The translations under genes and the position numbers were made by a program. Positions 9,263 through 18,756 of a stretch of 64,000 nt of DNA are shown here, piece after piece. Numbering within the stretch: position 1 is the first letter of the stretch; every line of letters starts with the position of its first letter. The notes under the pieces are model-generated. The model was not told the DNA's origin and did no database searches. It was given only the letters and a program-made list of their open reading frames with translations. Origin of the DNA: Calothrix sp. MO_167.B12 (GTDB lineage Bacteria > Cyanobacteriota > Cyanobacteriia > Cyanobacteriales > Nostocaceae); the NCBI GenBank assembly GCA_030066045.1, contig JASJCJ010000032.1, positions 1-64,000 of the forward strand, given 5' to 3'.

Positions 9263-9943
9263 ATGATTTACTTACCAGTTTCCCTACTCTTATTTTTGCT
9301 GTTGTTACTGCTGTTACCTGTCATCTGGTTTGCTATAGCAGTGGACGTGGTGGGAATCGCTGTAGCAAAGTTAGGATTTGCTCCTAATATTGCTTTACTG
9401 TTGTTAATCCTGGTCATTATCGGTAGCACCATCAATATTCCTCTATATCGAACTCAATCTGCAATTGAGGTAGCAGAAGACTTTACTGATTTGTGGTTAA
9501 GGGAATTTTGGGGTATTCCCTTACGTAAAATTCAACGTTCTACAATTGTGGCTGTAAATGTTGGTGGTGGGGTGATTCCTGTAATTTTAGCTTTGTACCA
9601 GTTTACCCAAGCCAATGTGTTGGCAATTTTGTTAGTGACTGCCATTGTTACAGGGGTTAGCTACTATGCCGCTAAAATAGTACCAGGAATTGGGATTCAA
9701 ATGCATCCTTTATTAGCTCCGTTTACTGCTGTTATATCTGCAATGTTGATTAACCCAATTTTAATGTCACCCCATACTGCTCCTGTGGCTTTTGCTGGTG
9801 GTGTGTTGGGAACTTTAATCGGTGCTGATTTATTACATTTGCAGGACATCAGAGCCATGAGTGCGGGAGTGTTGAGTATTGGCGGAGCGGGAGTGTTTGA
9901 TGGAATTGCCCTATGTGGTTTATTCGCGTTGTTACTTTCTTGA
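9263..9943 (+). CDS. DUF1614 family membrane protein
   Basis: A 226-aa integral membrane protein from ATG 9263 (GTG 9257 also possible). Seen: five to six hydrophobic helices, the SLINIPL-type motif (GSTINIPLYRTQ), and the paired Gly-rich helices GGGVIPVILALYQF and AFAGGVLGTLIGADLLHL that characterise DUF1614. It ends in GGAGVFDGIALCGLFALLL, a conserved Asp-Gly-Ile motif in the last helix. Function unknown. It stands alone, divergent from the 8902-9105 gene. Confidence 0.8.
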   Translation: MIYLPVSLLLFLLLLLLLPVIWFAIAVDVVGIAVAKLGFAPNIALLLLILVIIGSTINIPLYRTQSAIEVAEDFTDLWLREFWGIPLRKIQRSTIVAVNVGGGVIPVILALYQFTQANVLAILLVTAIVTGVSYYAAKIVPGIGIQMHPLLAPFTAVISAMLINPILMSPHTAPVAFAGGVLGTLIGADLLHLQDIRAMSAGVLSIGGAGVFDGIALCGLFALLLS

Positions 9944-9950
9944 AAAGAGT

Positions 9951-9982
9951 TGACAGTTGACGGTTGACAGTTGACAGTTGAT
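9951..9982. repeat. GTTGACAGTTGACGG short tandem repeat
   Basis: Heptamer-type units GTTGACA/GTTGACG. The same units occur at 24340-24378, 30779-30802, 31637-31685 and 34312-34391. Confidence 0.85.
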
Positions 9983-10093
9983 AGCTCAGGAGTGAGGACA
10001 AAATAAATAAGGATAGGGTACAGCAGATGAAATGAATTGAATTATTTTGGCTGATAACTGATAACTGTTTTCAACGGAGGATTTATCAAAAAA

Positions 10094-12031
10094 ATGCCTG
10101 TAGAAACTAACGATAAAAAACCAGTAAAGTCACCAAAAATACGCCAGTTTGGGGGCAGTTTACTAATTTTACTCACCCTACTGTTACTGCTAAATTTTAT
10201 TGTCCCTAGCTTCTTTGGACCGAGATTAAAACAAGTAGCCTATAGTGACTTTATTACCCAAGTAGAGGCTGGTAAAGTAGATCGGGCAGTGGTAGGTAGC
10301 GATCGCATTGAATATTCTATGCAAGTTCAAACTCCGGAGGGTAAGACTCAAGAGCAGGTGTTTCAAACTACACCAGTAGCTGTGGATTTAGATTTACCTA
10401 AAATCCTCCGGGAGCATAAAGTTCAATTTGCCGCACCACCCCCAAATCAAACTGGTTGGATTGGAACTCTCCTCAGTTGGGTGATACCACCGTTAATTTT
10501 CTTCGGTATTTGGGGCTTTTTGATGAATCGGCAAAATGGTGGTCCCGCAGCGTTGACGGTGGGTAAAAGTAAAGCCCGCATCTACTCGGAAGGTACTACA
10601 GGGGTGAAGTTTAACGATGTGGCTGGGGTGGATGAAGCGAAGGCAGAATTAGAGGAAATTATTGATTTTCTCAAGGATGCTGGTAAGTACACCCAACTAG
10701 GGGCGAAAATTCCCAAGGGTGTGCTATTAGTTGGTCCTCCGGGAACTGGTAAAACTATGTTGGCAAAGGCTGTGGCTGGGGAAGCTGCCGTACCTTTCTT
10801 CAGCATTTCTGGCTCAGAATTTATCGAGCTGTTTGTGGGTGTGGGTGCTGCCCGGGTACGGGACTTGTTTGAACAAGCTAAACAACAAGCCCCCTGTATA
10901 GTTTTTATTGATGAATTAGATGCCTTAGGTAAATCCCGTGGTGGTGCTGGTCCGATGATGGGTGGTAATGATGAGCGGGAACAAACCCTCAACCAGTTAC
11001 TGACGGAAATGGATGGTTTTGATGCCAATACAGGGGTAATTATTATTGCCGCTACCAACCGTCCAGAAATTCTTGACCCTGCTTTACGCCGTCCCGGACG
11101 TTTTGACCGTCAAGTAGTGGTGGATCGTCCTGATAAAATTGGACGGGAAGCAATTCTCAAAGTCCATGCCAGAAATGTCAAATTAGCTGATGATGTAGAG
11201 TTGGGAACCATTGCTATCCGTACCCCCGGCTTTGCTGGTGCAGATTTAGCTAACTTGGTGAATGAAGCTGCATTGTTAGCCGCAAGGCAAAATCGTCCAG
11301 GGGTAGTAATGGCAGATTTCAACGAAGCCATTGAGCGGGTAGTAGCTGGGTTAGAAAAACGTTCCCGGGTGCTGAATGAAACTGAGAAAAAGACCGTAGC
11401 CTATCATGAAGTTGGTCATGCCATTATTGGTGCATTGATGCCCGGAGCGGGTAAGGTGGAAAAAATCTCCATTGTTCCCCGTGGTGTAGGTGCATTGGGT
11501 TACACCATCCAAATGCCAGAAGAGGATCGGTTTTTGATGGTAGAAGATGAAATTCGCGGGCGGATTGCAACCTTACTGGGTGGACGTTCGGCGGAAGAAG
11601 TCATCTTTGGTAAGGTGTCTACGGGAGCCAGTGATGATATTCAAAAAGCTACCGATTTAGCAGAGAGGGTAGTTACATTATACGGGATGAGCGATCGCTT
11701 AGGTCCGGTAGCATTTGAAAAGATTCAACAACAATTCTTGGAAGGCTACCCCAACCCCCGACGGGCTATTAGTCCCCAGGTGGCTGAAGAAATTGATCGG
11801 GAAGTAAAGGAGATTGTGGATAATGCTCACCACATTGCTTTGACAATTCTCCATGAAAACAAGGAGTTGTTGGAAGAAACTGCTCAGGAATTGTTGGAAC
11901 GGGAAATTCTCGAAGGTGCAGCACTGCGAGAGAAACTGAACCAAGCCCAAGCACCTATGGAAATGGAAGAATGGTTGCGGAGTGGTAAATTGTTAACAGA
12001 CAAGCCTTTGATGCAGAGTTTGTTGGTATAG
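10094..12031 (+). CDS. ftsH: ATP-dependent zinc metalloprotease FtsH
   Basis: Membrane-anchored AAA+ protease that degrades damaged membrane proteins; in cyanobacteria FtsH hexamers take part in photosystem II repair. 645 aa, a normal length. Seen: membrane helices at about residues 20-40 and 120-140, Walker A GPPGTGKT near residue 215, Walker [12 protein letters not shown], the second region of homology [14 protein letters not shown], and the zinc site HEVGH near residue 438. ATG 10094 follows GGAGG about 13 nt upstream. It is a single gene followed by a hairpin. Which of the several cyanobacterial FtsH paralogues this is cannot be decided here. Confidence 0.95.
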   Translation: MPVETNDKKPVKSPKIRQFGGSLLILLTLLLLLNFIVPSFFGPRLKQVAYSDFITQVEAGKVDRAVVGSDRIEYSMQVQTPEGKTQEQVFQTTPVAVDLDLPKILREHKVQFAAPPPNQTGWIGTLLSWVIPPLIFFGIWGFLMNRQNGGPAALTVGKSKARIYSEGTTGVKFNDVAGVDEAKAELEEIIDFLKDAGKYTQLGAKIPKGVLLVGPPGTGKTMLAKAVAGEAAVPFFSISGSEFIELFVGVGAARVRDLFEQAKQQAPCIVFIDELDALGKSRGGAGPMMGGNDEREQTLNQLLTEMDGFDANTGVIIIAATNRPEILDPALRRPGRFDRQVVVDRPDKIGREAILKVHARNVKLADDVELGTIAIRTPGFAGADLANLVNEAALLAARQNRPGVVMADFNEAIERVVAGLEKRSRVLNETEKKTVAYHEVGHAIIGALMPGAGKVEKISIVPRGVGALGYTIQMPEEDRFLMVEDEIRGRIATLLGGRSAEEVIFGKVSTGASDDIQKATDLAERVVTLYGMSDRLGPVAFEKIQQQFLEGYPNPRRAISPQVAEEIDREVKEIVDNAHHIALTILHENKELLEETAQELLEREILEGAALREKLNQAQAPMEMEEWLRSGKLLTDKPLMQSLLV

Positions 12032-12056
12032 TATTGTTTCTTGTATGAACTTGCAC

Positions 12057-12092
12057 GTGATAGCCCCAGGCTTTAGCTTGTGGGCTATCGGT
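12057..12092 (+). terminator. Hairpin downstream of ftsH
   Basis: GATAGCCCC followed by a short loop and GTGGGCTATC form an 8-9 bp stem 25 bp after the ftsH stop. The T-run is weak. Confidence 0.5.
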
Positions 12093-12181
12093 GTTTATAG
12101 TTTTCCTACTGTATAATCTCAACAATTTATCTCACGCAAAGACGCAAAGACGCAAAGAGTCGTTGTTCAATCTATCGAAAA

Positions 12182-12493
12182 ATGCAAAATCATACTTCCA
12201 TTCAGCAACGCCCTAATCTTGATCCCACAAATGAGGATATGCTACCTGAATATGATTTCACGGGTGGTGTACGGGGAAAACATTATCAAGAATATCGCCA
12301 AGGACATACGGTAACAATTCATCAAGCGGACGGCACGACAGTAGTACAGCACTTTACTATGGAAGAAGGTGCAATTATGCTCGATCCAGATGTGCGGCAA
12401 TTTTTCCCGGATGCAGAAGCAGTGAATCATGCACTAAGAACGCTGATTCATCTAATTCCTCAGCGAAGCGATCAAGAACAGATTCAGGAATAA
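12182..12493 (+). CDS. Small conserved cyanobacterial protein, possible antitoxin type
   Basis: 103 aa. The LPEYDFTGGVRGKHYQEYRQGH segment, HQADGTTVVQHFT and the C-terminal AVNHALRTLI are the wording of a widespread cyanobacterial family that is often next to small toxin-like genes. No toxin gene is adjacent here. Start is ATG 12182 without a strong ribosome site. Function unknown; the antitoxin idea rests on recalled neighbourhoods of homologues. Confidence 0.65.
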   Translation: MQNHTSIQQRPNLDPTNEDMLPEYDFTGGVRGKHYQEYRQGHTVTIHQADGTTVVQHFTMEEGAIMLDPDVRQFFPDAEAVNHALRTLIHLIPQRSDQEQIQE

Positions 12494-12629
12494 AAAGTTT
12501 TCTATTTATAATCACAGTAATTATACTTGTTTAAATGCTCTGGGAAGTTAATAAAATGCATTGGTATAGTCTAATATCTACAGACTTTAGGGAAGAAAGG
12601 AATGTAATTAGCCGTTATTTGTTATAGCA

Positions 12630-13409
12630 CTACAACTCATTTGGATTAATCCCCAAGCTTCTGAGTCTTTCCTCTAACAGTTCAGCTCGTTGTCTTTCTT
12701 GCTCAGCTCGTTGTCTTTCTTGTTCAGCTCGTTGTCTTTCTTGTTCAGCCCTTTGTCTTTCTTGTTCAGCTCGTTGTCTTTCCCTTTTAGCTTGTTTTGC
12801 TGCTTCTTCAGGACTGGGAACTAACTCCCCATCAGGAGTAAAATAGCGTAGTTGTCTTTGGTGAATTCCTAAATATAATTCCAACTGCTGACTCCATAAC
12901 CATCCTTGTTGGTTAGGTTCAATGGGTTGATATACTCCACTAATCAAAGTAAATCCCTGAAACTCTAAACTATCAGGGTCAAACCAAAAATAATCCGGTG
13001 TACGGAAGATATCTTGGTAAATTTGTTTCTTCTCTTCCCTATCTACCTTAGCAGTACTATCAGAAAGAACTTCAATAATTACATTGGGATACTTTCCCCC
13101 TTCTTGCCAAACCACCCAACTTTTGCGCTCTTGATTCCGGGTTGTTCCCAAAACAACAAAAAAATCCGGTCCACGGAAGTCTTCTGACTTCTTTTGGTTA
13201 GGACTGTAGTAAATAGTCAGATTCCCTGTAGCAAAATAATCATCCCTATCTTTCCAAGTCCATTCTAAGCATTGAATGAGGATGAAAATTTGTCGCAGAT
13301 GTAAATTACTTTCCAACGGAGGCTCATCACTCCAAAACTCCCCTTGAGGAAAGATTATCTCATTTTTTTTATCTTTTTGATCAATTGCTAAGGGTGAAGA
13401 AGGAGTCAT
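12630..13409 (-). CDS. Uma2 family protein with repeat-built coiled-coil tail
   Basis: 259 aa. The N-terminal ~185 residues form the Uma2/DUF820 domain with the core Asp in RGPDFFVVLG and VIIEVLSDSTAKVDREEKK supplying Glu and Lys. The C-terminus (about 205-250) is a run of the heptad ERQRAEQ repeated about five times, ending in LGINPNEL. At DNA level this is a 21-bp tandem repeat at 12685-12785, so copy number may vary between strains. Length without the tail is normal. It is followed upstream by a broken paralogue, so the two probably arose by duplication. Confidence 0.85.
   Translation of the reverse strand: MTPSSPLAIDQKDKKNEIIFPQGEFWSDEPPLESNLHLRQIFILIQCLEWTWKDRDDYFATGNLTIYYSPNQKKSEDFRGPDFFVVLGTTRNQERKSWVVWQEGGKYPNVIIEVLSDSTAKVDREEKKQIYQDIFRTPDYFWFDPDSLEFQGFTLISGVYQPIEPNQQGWLWSQQLELYLGIHQRQLRYFTPDGELVPSPEEAAKQAKRERQRAEQERQRAEQERQRAEQERQRAEQERQRAELLEERLRSLGINPNEL
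12685..12785 (-). repeat. 21-bp tandem repeat coding the ERQRAEQ heptads
   Basis: CTCGTTGTCTTTCTTGTTCAG-type units in near-perfect register, all in frame within the Uma2 gene. Confidence 0.85.
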
Positions 13410-13499
13410 GGTTACTACATTGAATTTAATTAGCCATTATCTGATAGACGATTATCTTTGATTATTGTAGCTTTTAAGTTCATTAATGAATTGTGCCCT

Positions 13500-14150
13500 G
13501 TTATGGTTGTTCAAAGTTGCTGCGGATCGATCCCCATTTTCCGCAACTTTTCTGCATAAAGTTTTGCTTTGTCTTCTGCTGAATCAGCCCTTTGGCGTTC
13601 TGATTCAGCTCGTTTACGTTCCTCCTCAGCTTGTTGAGCAATTTCTACATAACTCAAAAATCGCTGTCCATCGGCACGAAAAATTTGTAACCCTTATAGA
13701 ATGGTGCGTTGCGCTACACGACAACACACCCTACGTATATTTCAAAAATCAATTAGGATTCCTATAGTACTCTTCTACTCCAAAGCGATCGTAAAATAAT
13801 AACTTACGATTCATTTCTGCTCGTTTGTTTCCCCGTGAGAGAATTTCAAACACAACCTGGGGTGAGATATTTTCTTCTTCCCACTGCTTATAAGAACCCC
13901 TATCCCCTTTGGGAAGACCAAACGCTACCATGACATCAGGTGCTACCCGTGTTTTATTATCACCTTCGACGGGATACCACAGCAAATCATCAGTAACAAA
14001 CACATCGGGCTTATCTGCAAACAACCACTCTAAATTCTGCTGAATCACTACAATCCAGCAAAATTGCTTAGTATTATCTGCCATTGGCTTGCCATCACTG
14101 TCTGGATAGATGACCGCATTGCTATCCTGTAGCTGTACCATTGCTTTCAC
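13500..14150 (-). pseudogene. Broken Uma2 gene (middle deleted, repeat inserted)
   Basis: The N-terminal 130 residues are intact from ATG 14150 (VAPDVMVAFGLPKGDRG with the core Asp; VVFEILSRGNKR with the core Glu) up to EEYYRNPN. The C-terminal coiled-coil end of a Uma2 protein (GQRFLSYVEIAQQAEEERKRAESERQ, then KLRKMGIDP) is still readable on the same strand at 13500-13690, but the ~50 residues between are missing. The gap at 13695-13745 is filled by the same short repeat that cuts the DUF433 gene. I infer deletion at, or insertion of, this repeat. Confidence 0.75.
13698..13737. repeat. Dispersed repeat at the break of the Uma2 gene
   Basis: GGTGCGTTGCGCTACACGACAACACACCCTAC-type sequence, a close copy of that at 424-464. 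Confidence 0.6.
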
Positions 14151-14159
14151 CTTTTTCAG

Positions 14160-14613
14160 TGCGGTAATTCCTTACTTAGCATGGTAGCACGGTGGTAGAA
14201 AGACAGGCGATCGCTTTTTATATCAGGTTCTCCTAATTAGTTACGATAAAAACTTTGCACATTTCTTTGCATCTTTGCGCCTACCCTGCACCGAAGCCCT
14301 TCGGGTATCTCCTCCGGAGAGGCTGCGCCTTTCTAGAATGCCCAAAGGGCTATACGCCAGTTCCTTTATGCCGGGGAACCCGTCCACCGGACTGGCTCAC
14401 CGCACTCCGTGCGTAAGACTGCGTGAGCTTTTATGAAAACTATTTAACCGAACATAATATTAATCACTATTGCCAATCTAGAACAGTTAATAAAACTAAT
14501 ATAGCCAAATATTTGCGAAAGATTTGCATTAATTTTCTGTAATTGTGATATTCTGAAAAATAATTGCAAAATATTTGCAACTTACTTAGATACTAAAAGC
14601 AGTTGGTCAACCC
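14160..14613. other. Intergenic, REP-like sequences and AT-rich promoter region
   Basis: 14280-14440 is GC-rich and palindromic (CGAAGCCCTTCGGG, AGAATGCCCAAAGGGC, CACCGCACTCCGTGCG), typical of mobile REP sequences in Nostocales. 14500-14610 is AT-rich and contains the repeated ATATTTGC motif upstream of the multicopper oxidase. No gene is seen. Confidence 0.6.
14503..14582 (+). promoter_or_regulatory. Repeated ATATTTGC motif upstream of the multicopper oxidase
   Basis: AAATATTTGCGAAAGATTTGC and TTGCAAAATATTTGCAA lie 30-110 bp before the start. A similar TTGCAAAAATATTT occurs at 19879-19892 before the lipoprotein gene. A shared regulator is a guess. Confidence 0.3.
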
Positions 14614-15648
14614 ATGATCAAGAATTTTCTAACCCAGAGAGAAGGGCTGTGGAGCCGTCGTCAATTGTTAAAGCTAGGTTTAACAGTTGGTGGTTTGGGT
14701 GGAGCGGGTTTAATTTGGCAAAGGTTCAATAACCAAAGTCACTCTGTGGTGAGAGTACCACCAATAGAGACAGAGTCGGTATCACAGACTATTAAACCCT
14801 TGCAAATACTGCGGAATTTTGACTATGGTCAGATTAAGCAAGAAAATGGGCAGACTATTCGGGAATTTAACCTCACTGCTGGTAATTCTATCATCCAACT
14901 CAACAGTGCAGTTGAATATAATATTTGGGATTTGAATGGTCGTATTCCTGGTCCCACACTAAGAGCAAAACAGGGCGATCGCATTCGTGTATTATTTGAA
15001 AATAAGGCTGGACATTCCCATTCTCTACATTTCCACGGCATCCACCCCGCAGAGATGGATGGGGTACGTCCTGTGACTAATGGTAAGACCACAATTTACG
15101 AATTTGATGCCGAACCCTATGGAGTTCATCTCTATCACTGTCACATTGCACCCGTCACCCGTCACATTGCCAAAGGGTTATACGGAATGTTTATTGTTGA
15201 CCCCCCGAAACCCCGTCCCCCAGCAGATGAGATGGTGTTGGTAATGGCTGGCTATGACGTTAATAATGATAATCACAATGAATATTATGCCTTCAATGGA
15301 ATACCGAAATACTATATGAATCACCCCATCCCCATTTATCAAAATCAGTTGATTCGGCTATATGTCCTGAATATTATTGAATTTGACCCCGCAGTTACCT
15401 TTCACCTCCACGCCAACTTTTTTGATGTCTATCGTTCGGGAATGAGTCTGACTCCCAGCGAGAAAACCGATGTGATTACTATGGGTGTGGCAGAACGACA
15501 TATATTAGAGTTTGCTTTCCCCTATACTGGTAAGTATATGTTTCATCCCCATCAAGATGCGATCGCAGAACATGGTTGCATGGGACAATTTGAAGTCATT
15601 GCTGAGAAAAACTGGAGAAATTCTGTCAACAACAATGGTGTAGGGTAA
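14614..15648 (+). CDS. Tat-exported two-domain multicopper oxidase
   Basis: 344 aa. The N-terminus has a twin-Arg signal (SRRQLLKLGLTVGGLGG), so export to the periplasm is expected. Two cupredoxin domains follow, with four His-x-His motifs: HFHGIH, LYHCHI, FHLHANFF and MFHPHQD, enough for a trinuclear copper cluster. The type-1 copper set (Cys in YHCH, then RHIAKGLYGM) lies in domain 1, and domain 2 lacks a Cys-His pair of that type, as in domain-1-T1 two-domain laccases. The likely reaction is oxidation of a metal or organic substrate with O2. A ferroxidase role is inferred from the FTR1 permease and ferritin genes 6 kb downstream. Nitrite-reductase-like activity is an alternative. Confidence 0.85.
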   Translation: MIKNFLTQREGLWSRRQLLKLGLTVGGLGGAGLIWQRFNNQSHSVVRVPPIETESVSQTIKPLQILRNFDYGQIKQENGQTIREFNLTAGNSIIQLNSAVEYNIWDLNGRIPGPTLRAKQGDRIRVLFENKAGHSHSLHFHGIHPAEMDGVRPVTNGKTTIYEFDAEPYGVHLYHCHIAPVTRHIAKGLYGMFIVDPPKPRPPADEMVLVMAGYDVNNDNHNEYYAFNGIPKYYMNHPIPIYQNQLIRLYVLNIIEFDPAVTFHLHANFFDVYRSGMSLTPSEKTDVITMGVAERHILEFAFPYTGKYMFHPHQDAIAEHGCMGQFEVIAEKNWRNSVNNNGVG

Positions 15649-16115
15649 TTTGTAAGGGCTTGTATGCCTATTGGCTCCAGGGCAGAATGTGACAAAATAC
15701 ATGTTCCCCTTCTTGGAGTACACCCTGCACCCTACACCCTAATTCTGGTCAAAATTTCCTTACCAAAAATATAGACTCTCACCAAGCCCCCAGATTTATC
15801 CGTGGAGAGGAAAAATGTTTGCCGAGTTTCATTAGCCCTTCCATACCCTACACCGAAGGCTATGCCTAGGGCTAAGTTGCCCAGTAATAGTTGATTCTAC
15901 TTTGGGGCTAACTAGATTTTATCACTTGCGTGGTGAAAAGAAACGCTCCTGTTTCATACCCTCAATAAATCCCAGGGGTTCTCACACTCCCGTATTCTTC
16001 TTGATAAAAATTCACAAAAAATACTTGCAATCAATTTATTGAGATTTATTAACAATAAAACCATAGACTTATTGAAAAGTCATGGTGATAAATGTATCTC
16101 TTGTAACATTTACCG
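15649..16115. other. Intergenic, no gene
   Basis: Contains REP-like fragments (CACCCTGCACCCTACACCCTA near 15721) and short palindromes. AT-rich before the ISL3 fragment. Nothing else seen. Confidence 0.5.
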
Positions 16116-16559
16116 ATGGTTCTACATTTAACTCATTTACTAAACCTGCCTGGCGTAATTATTGACTCCTGGGATTCTGATGACAATTCAGTCTATTTTC
16201 ATTTAAATATATTGGCTGAAGGGATGAAGTGTCACCATTGCAATAGCTACACAGAGGAGCTACACCAAATCCGACCAATCATTGTTAGAGACTTACCAGC
16301 TTTTGGTAAAAATGTTTACCTCAAAGTACCAAGGCGGCAATTTTATTGTCGAATCTGCCAACGCTATATTACAGAACGGTTAGCGTTTATTGATTGGCGA
16401 AGAAAGTACACTCAAAGATACGAGGAAAATATTTATTACCAAGTAAATAATTCAAATATTGAACAAGTTGCCCAACAAGAAAATTTGAGCATAGAAGACG
16501 TGAAAAGCATTGTTAATCATGTATGTAAAAAGCGCGAAAAGGCAAAGAATATCAGCTAA
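16116..16559 (+). CDS. ISL3-type transposase, N-terminal part only
   Basis: 147 aa matching the N-terminal zinc-ribbon and helix-turn-helix of ISL3 transposases: CHHCNSYTEELH, then FYCRICQRYITERLAFIDWRRKYTQRYEE, then a HTH-like VAQQENLSIEDVKSIVNH. A full ISL3 transposase has ~400 or more residues with a DDE domain, and none follows; the next 440 bp are AT-rich and non-coding. It is either a truncated IS remnant or a domesticated DNA-binding protein. The frame is clean to its own stop. Confidence 0.7.
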   Translation: MVLHLTHLLNLPGVIIDSWDSDDNSVYFHLNILAEGMKCHHCNSYTEELHQIRPIIVRDLPAFGKNVYLKVPRRQFYCRICQRYITERLAFIDWRRKYTQRYEENIYYQVNNSNIEQVAQQENLSIEDVKSIVNHVCKKREKAKNIS

Positions 16560-16828
16560 AACAGAGCTAATTTTATGCCTAAAAACTGATCATATTCAGT
16601 AAAACTTATCCTTTACAAAACACAATATTTTGTAGGTTTTGTTTATTTCTGTTTAGATAAGTTGAATATAATTATTACATATTTTTTTATAAGCAGAGCT
16701 TATCACCATTTTGAGAGAAAATAAAATTTTTATTTTCATTTCCTATTTATTTATTACTCAAGAATTAGTATTCTCAAGTAATCAGAAATAACAGGTCATT
16801 TTTGCATTCAATGTAGAAAATTATTTTC

Positions 16829-16919
16829 TATATCAAATGCTAGTGACTGAATACCAAAAATATCAAATACATAGTGAATGGTATTAACGCACTAAGTCAC
16901 TGACTGGCATTTGATATAG
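16829..16919. repeat. Inverted repeat (13 bp perfect arms)
   Basis: CTATATCAAATGC at 16829 and GCATTTGATATAG at 16907, with further imperfect pairing inward (AGTGACTGA / TCAGTGACT type). It lies upstream of the 17008 operon. It may be a MITE remnant or an extended hairpin. Confidence 0.7.
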
Positions 16920-17007
16920 CCATTATCTATAGGTATGACCTGATTCAATGGTAATTGAATAAATCAATGGTAGAAGTTGAGATTATTACACCAGTTGAGG
17001 TTTAATT

Positions 17008-17625
17008 ATGGTGTTAGAGCATCATGAAAATTCATTACAAAATCAGTTCCCTAGACAGTTAGATATTGCCACAGTATGTGTCTATGGTTTAAGTATTTTA
17101 TCTACTGCTTTATTCTTGTTTTTGCCACTAGTGAACTTATTGAGTCCTAGCCCTTGGCAACGAACTATGGGAGCAATACATGGCATTGCTTCTTTATTAG
17201 CAGTATTAGTCATTTCTTATACTGGACATCTGGCATTCCCTTTACTACGGGGAGTAGCAAAAATATTACCTCAAATGCGGACTCTCGCATTTTGGGCTAG
17301 TTTTGTTTCTTTTCTTGCCATCGCATCTGGCAACTGGATATATATGCGTTACCGCGCTCCATCTGGTGGTGCTCGTGCTTGGTTAACTCAAAATACTCCT
17401 TTAGTACATTACTTATTTATGGAGTATCACGAATTTACAGTGCTATTTACATTGCCTTTAGGTGTTGCTTGCACTTGGATTCTTTGGAAATATGGCGATT
17501 CAATTATGAAAAAGCAAAACCGCCCTGTTTTAACGGCCACTTGTATTGCTTTAATGGCAATGATGTTTTTTGCCATTGGTGGTCTGGTTAGTGGTTTGAA
17601 TGTCGCTAGAATGCACAATTTATAG
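17008..17625 (+). CDS. Membrane protein, five helices, unknown
   Basis: 205 aa with about five membrane helices (near residues 22-45, 55-75, 90-112, 135-160, 172-195). His residues lie in or next to helices (AIHGIASLLAV, YTGHLAFPLL, VHYLFMEYHEF), which could bind heme or metal, as in small cytochrome b-like proteins. This is inference; no named family is recognised. It starts a three-gene set on the same strand (17008, 17660, 18176) with spacings of about 35-45 bp, very likely an operon. The neighbours suggest a role with the multicopper oxidase or iron uptake. Confidence 0.7.
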   Translation: MVLEHHENSLQNQFPRQLDIATVCVYGLSILSTALFLFLPLVNLLSPSPWQRTMGAIHGIASLLAVLVISYTGHLAFPLLRGVAKILPQMRTLAFWASFVSFLAIASGNWIYMRYRAPSGGARAWLTQNTPLVHYLFMEYHEFTVLFTLPLGVACTWILWKYGDSIMKKQNRPVLTATCIALMAMMFFAIGGLVSGLNVARMHNL

Positions 17626-17659
17626 TTCAAAATTTACCGATAATTGGAGATATCATCAG

Positions 17660-18133
17660 ATGACACAAAAAATATCAGCAAATTCTGAATATAGACCTTT
17701 ATATACCAGAATTTGGAATCGTTTAAAAATATTTCCGCGAGGATTAGCAGAAGGTTCGGAAACCCCACCAACTGTTTCCGGTCCCGCTGCTGCTGCTTTG
17801 GTAAGTGCCAGTTTTAGTTGCTTTTTATTAATGGTTAACCAGCATTTTACCTCTGCTTTTAAAGCTTGGAACAAAATAATTTGGGATTTAGGAAGTTGGA
17901 TACCAGGCAGCCACAATTCTGATCCATTTTACGGTGAAATTGGCAGTTATTCTGGCAAAGAAACTGTAATGTTAATTAGCTGGCTTGTTAGCTGGTTTAT
18001 TTTAGGCAAACTTTGGCAACATCAACAAATAAAATCTAGAACTATCCTTCTGTGCCTATTTGTTTTTATAGTTGCTGCAACTGTGATGAATTGGCATCCT
18101 TTATTTCCTTATTTGCCTTTAATGCCTAACTAA
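17660..18133 (+). CDS. Membrane protein, about three helices, unknown
   Basis: 157 aa from ATG 17660. The N-terminus is soluble (RPLYTRIWNRLKIFPRGLAEGSETPPTVSGP), then come membrane helices at about 47-65, 105-120 and 130-150 (IKSRTILLCLFVFIVAATVM). No family recognised and no Cys-His metal motif. It is the second gene of the 17008-18427 operon, and the conserved Gly-Leu-Ala-Glu-Gly stretch before helix 1 may face the cytoplasm. Confidence 0.65.
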   Translation: MTQKISANSEYRPLYTRIWNRLKIFPRGLAEGSETPPTVSGPAAAALVSASFSCFLLMVNQHFTSAFKAWNKIIWDLGSWIPGSHNSDPFYGEIGSYSGKETVMLISWLVSWFILGKLWQHQQIKSRTILLCLFVFIVAATVMNWHPLFPYLPLMPN

Positions 18134-18175
18134 ATCTATCTGTGATTGTAAATAGTACAAGGATAATCCTTAATT

Positions 18176-18427
18176 ATGTCTACGCACGCTCAATACGACT
18201 TGATTCAAGATAAACATACAGGCAGCAAAAATCAAACCATTCGACATATGCATAAATATGTGTTGGTTATGGTGGGTGTTTTCGTATTATTCATCATGAC
18301 TTTTCCTATGGCTTATGTCAGAGTTAGTCAGAGTAATAAATATGGAGGTGATGCTTTTAAATCATTGAAATGGGAAGAAGCACAAAGAGCAAAATCATCT
18401 AATATTTCTCCAAGAGGAACGAAGTAA
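18176..18427 (+). CDS. Small single-helix membrane protein
   Basis: 83 aa with one hydrophobic helix (YVLVMVGVFVLFIMTFPMAYV) after a His-rich N-terminus (THAQYD, KHTG, RHMHK). It is the third gene of the operon. No family recognised. It could be a small subunit of a membrane complex with the two upstream proteins. Confidence 0.6.
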   Translation: MSTHAQYDLIQDKHTGSKNQTIRHMHKYVLVMVGVFVLFIMTFPMAYVRVSQSNKYGGDAFKSLKWEEAQRAKSSNISPRGTK

Positions 18428-18756
18428 GAATTTAATTCTCGTTATCAGTATTTTATGGTAACGAGGCTTTGATATTATGTGCAGTTCAAGGACGCGGAGA
18501 CGCGGGGAGTGGGGGACACGGAGACAGTGTTCAGAAGGAGATTGTGACTCCTCCTGAACACGAGCGACTGAATCAGAAGATTCAGTCGGGGTCTCAAACC
18601 CTTGGAACGTCCGTTCCAGACGCGAGCCCGGAGACACTGACAACGCTGGTGCGTCTCCGCGTCTGGTGCGTCTCCGTGTCTCCGCGTCTTCTTCGATGAA
18701 TACCCCTCTTCTGTAATTTTGGAAAAAGAAAAATAAATGTAGGTACAATTTACGCT
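18428..18756. repeat. GC-rich REP-like repeat region between convergent genes
   Basis: Multiple imperfect CGGAGACGCGG / CCGCGTCTCCG units near 18488-18530 and 18650-18690 can pair with each other. Further palindromes (CTGAATCAGAAGATTCAG, GGAACGTCCGTTCC) occur inside. No gene is supported, although both strands are open in places. Confidence 0.7.

Noticed and set aside
18469-18748. ORFs on both strands in the GC-rich region after the small membrane operon
   Set aside because: Palindromic CGGAGACGCGG repeats keep both strands open; no protein-like sequence.
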